Assembly: GCF_004341085.1 (NCBI RefSeq)
Contig: NZ_SLXW01000001.1
Coordinates: 744,001-808,000, forward strand
Direction of reading: 5' to 3'
DNA: 64,000 bases
Origin: Sphingomonas sp. PP-CE-1G-424
GTDB taxonomy: Bacteria; Pseudomonadota; Alphaproteobacteria; Sphingomonadales; Sphingomonadaceae
In this document: one piece after another, positions 62,329 through 64,000 of the stretch
Layout: each line of letters begins with the position of its first letter
How positions within the stretch are numbered: position 1 is the first letter of the stretch
Translations under genes and position numbers: made by a program
Notes under the pieces: model-generated
Database searches by the model: none
What the model was told of the DNA's origin: nothing
Seen by the model: only the letters and a program-made list of their open reading frames with translations

Positions 62329-64000
62329 GTGCTTCGCTATCCCGCCCTCCACGCCAGCCACGCCGGCATCTGGATCGCGAACACGGAGGGCGCGCGTCCT
62401 ATAGGGCGGGGCGAGGCGATCCGGATCGCGGCCGATACGCCGGTCATCATGCTCAACGCGCCGCTGGTCGGGCAGCGGCTCGGCTATCCCGATCTGTCGG
62501 GGCTCGACCTGCTCGAACTCTACGCCTTTCTTCGCCCGGCGCAGTTCGCGGTGCCGACGCCAAAGGGGATCGCGCGGGTCACCGGGCTCGACGTGCCGAC
62601 CGAGGATGCGGAGGTCGCGCCGTTCCTCCTCCGCGCGGCGGAGGCGATGCTGGCGCTCACCGATAGCGAATGGCCCGAGCGCGAGGGCGCGTGGACCGCG
62701 GCGCAATCGCTGTTCCGCCTGCGCTGGCCCTGGGCGCCGGTCGTCGCCGAGCGGCTGAAGAAGCCGGCAGTCAACGAACGCTGGCTGTTCTCGTCGCTCC
62801 CCGAATGGGAGGAGCACGCACCGCGACCCGCTCCCCGCACCGTCACGATCGAGCCCGGCGATGCCGAGGCGCGCCTCGTCGACCTCACTGGCCACGGTGC
62901 CGAGGAGCGCCCCGGCCAACGCGCCTATGCCGGCGCCGCCACCGCTGCCTTCGCGCCGCGGGCAATGCGCGACACGCCCAACCTCGTCCTTGCCGAGGCA
63001 GGGACCGGAATCGGCAAGACCCTTGGCTATCTCGCGCCCGCCTCGCTCTGGGCGGAGAAGGCCGGCGGCGCGGTGTGGATTTCGACCTACACCAAGACGC
63101 TGCAACGCCAGCTCGGCCAGGAAACCGCGCGCCTGTATCCCGACGCCGCGATCCGGAAAGCCAAGGTCGTCACGCGCAAAGGCCGCGAGAATTACCTCTG
63201 CCTGCTGAACCTGGAGGACGCGCTGCAAGGCGGGTTCGCAGGGCGTGCGGCGATCCTCGCGCACCTCGTCGCGCGCTGGGCCGCGTATAGCGCGGACGGC
63301 GACATGGTCGGCGGCGACCTCCCCGGCTGGCTGCCCACCCTGTTCCGCCGCAACGGCTCGACCGCGCTGACCGACCGACGCGGCGAGTGCGTGTATGCGG
63401 GCTGCCCACACTATCGGAAATGCTTCATCGAACGCGCCGCCCGCGCCTCGTCCGACGCCGACATCGTCATCGCCAACCACGCGCTGGTGATGGTCAACGC
63501 GGCAAGGGGGCGCGAACTCGCGACCCGGCCGACGCGCTACGTGTTCGACGAGGGGCATCATATCTTCGACGCCGCCGATTCGATGTTCGCGACCGCGCTG
63601 ACCGGTGCGGAGACAATCGAACTGCGCCGCTGGATCCTCGGCCCCGAATCGAGCGGTCGCGGGCGCCGACGAGGGCTCGCTGCGCGCCTGTCCGATCTCG
63701 CCAGCTATGACGAACAGGGCGCGCGGGCGATCAGCGATGCGGTCACCGCAGCGGGAGCGTTGGCGTCCGATGGCTGGCTGCAACGCCTGGGCGAAGGCGC
63801 GCCGTTCGGGCCGATCGAGACGCTGCTCGCCGCCGTCCGCGGGCTCACCTACGCGAGGGCCGAACAACCCGGCGACGCAGGGTACGGCCTGGAGACCGAA
63901 CTCGCCGAACCCGACGCGACGCTGATCGAGGCCGCCGCGCCCGCCGCCGCCGCGCTCGACGCACTCGTCCGCCCGCTCGTAACGCTCGGTCGCCGGCTTG
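62329..64000 (+). CDS. DinG/XPD-type ATP-dependent DNA helicase (3' end beyond window)
   Basis: The first 557 codons of a superfamily 2 helicase. Walker A is LVLAEAGTGIGKTLGYLAPA and motif Ia is WISTYTKTLQRQL. Cys residues in RENYLCLLNL, RGECVYAGCPHYRKCF form the iron-sulfur cluster region of XPD/DinG helicases. DADIVIANHALVMVN and YVFDEGHHIFDAADS (DEGH instead of DEAH) follow. An N-terminal domain of about 220 residues precedes the helicase core. The start is a GTG at 62329 with AAGG 7 bases upstream; no better start is in frame. The role is probably DNA repair or unwinding of unusual structures. Confidence 0.9.
   Translation, partial: MLRYPALHASHAGIWIANTEGARPIGRGEAIRIAADTPVIMLNAPLVGQRLGYPDLSGLDLLELYAFLRPAQFAVPTPKGIARVTGLDVPTEDAEVAPFLLRAAEAMLALTDSEWPEREGAWTAAQSLFRLRWPWAPVVAERLKKPAVNERWLFSSLPEWEEHAPRPAPRTVTIEPGDAEARLVDLTGHGAEERPGQRAYAGAATAAFAPRAMRDTPNLVLAEAGTGIGKTLGYLAPASLWAEKAGGAVWISTYTKTLQRQLGQETARLYPDAAIRKAKVVTRKGRENYLCLLNLEDALQGGFAGRAAILAHLVARWAAYSADGDMVGGDLPGWLPTLFRRNGSTALTDRRGECVYAGCPHYRKCFIERAARASSDADIVIANHALVMVNAARGRELATRPTRYVFDEGHHIFDAADSMFATALTGAETIELRRWILGPESSGRGRRRGLAARLSDLASYDEQGARAISDAVTAAGALASDGWLQRLGEGAPFGPIETLLAAVRGLTYARAEQPGDAGYGLETELAEPDATLIEAAAPAAAALDALVRPLVTLGRRL

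Overview
The window reads as a chromosomal segment of a GC-rich alphaproteobacterium of the Sphingomonas type. The reasons are an exopolysaccharide locus rich in membrane acyltransferases, a class I lysyl-tRNA synthetase, a sucC gene followed by etfBA, and large nested palindromes between genes. This placement is inference from gene content; no search was run.

Left part (1-17.85 kb): an exopolysaccharide (sphingan-like) region. A leftward, translationally coupled operon holds a flippase, a hexapeptide acetyltransferase, a GT4 glycosyltransferase and a membrane acyltransferase cut by the window edge. Facing it are a second acyltransferase and a Wzy-like polymerase, then a third acyltransferase on the minus strand. 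Next come a type I secretion pair (HlyB-like ABC transporter and HlyD-like adaptor) and its probable cargo, a 1707-residue protein with a glycosidase-like head, a long YD-type repeat body and an RTX-like tail. ugd, which supplies UDP-glucuronate, closes the region.

Middle part (about 18.9-47.3 kb): accessory DNA. The left arm holds a large serine recombinase with two coupled ParB/RepB-like proteins and a small divergent DNA-binding protein. Then comes a Tn7-like/Tn5053-like transposition module (Ner-like regulator, TnsA, TnsB, TnsC, TniQ, TniR resolvase). To its right is an apparent defence or conflict island. It has a broken DUF2971-like gene, a PIN-domain protein plus GHKL ATPase operon, a divergent DGQHR protein - radical SAM enzyme - GHKL ATPase operon, a nuclease-DGQHR fusion, a GGCT-like/RES-domain pair, a PD-(D/E)XK-like protein and a YaaC-like pair. 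The two GHKL ATPases are clearly homologous, so one ATPase type appears beside two different effector sets. This is the best candidate here for an undescribed system. A tRNA-Gln(CUG) gene whose 3' end faces the island marks the right border.

Right part (47.5-64 kb): core genes. These are an exopolyphosphatase-family protein, rlmE, a PilZ protein, sucC, etfB-etfA, a TonB-family protein, a fourth acyltransferase, an M19 dipeptidase, an MFS transporter coupled to a histone-deacetylase-family hydrolase, a 2'-5' RNA ligase-like protein, class I lysyl-tRNA synthetase, a glycine-zipper protein and a DinG-type helicase cut by the right edge. Several intergenic gaps hold large inverted repeats, two of them copies of one family.
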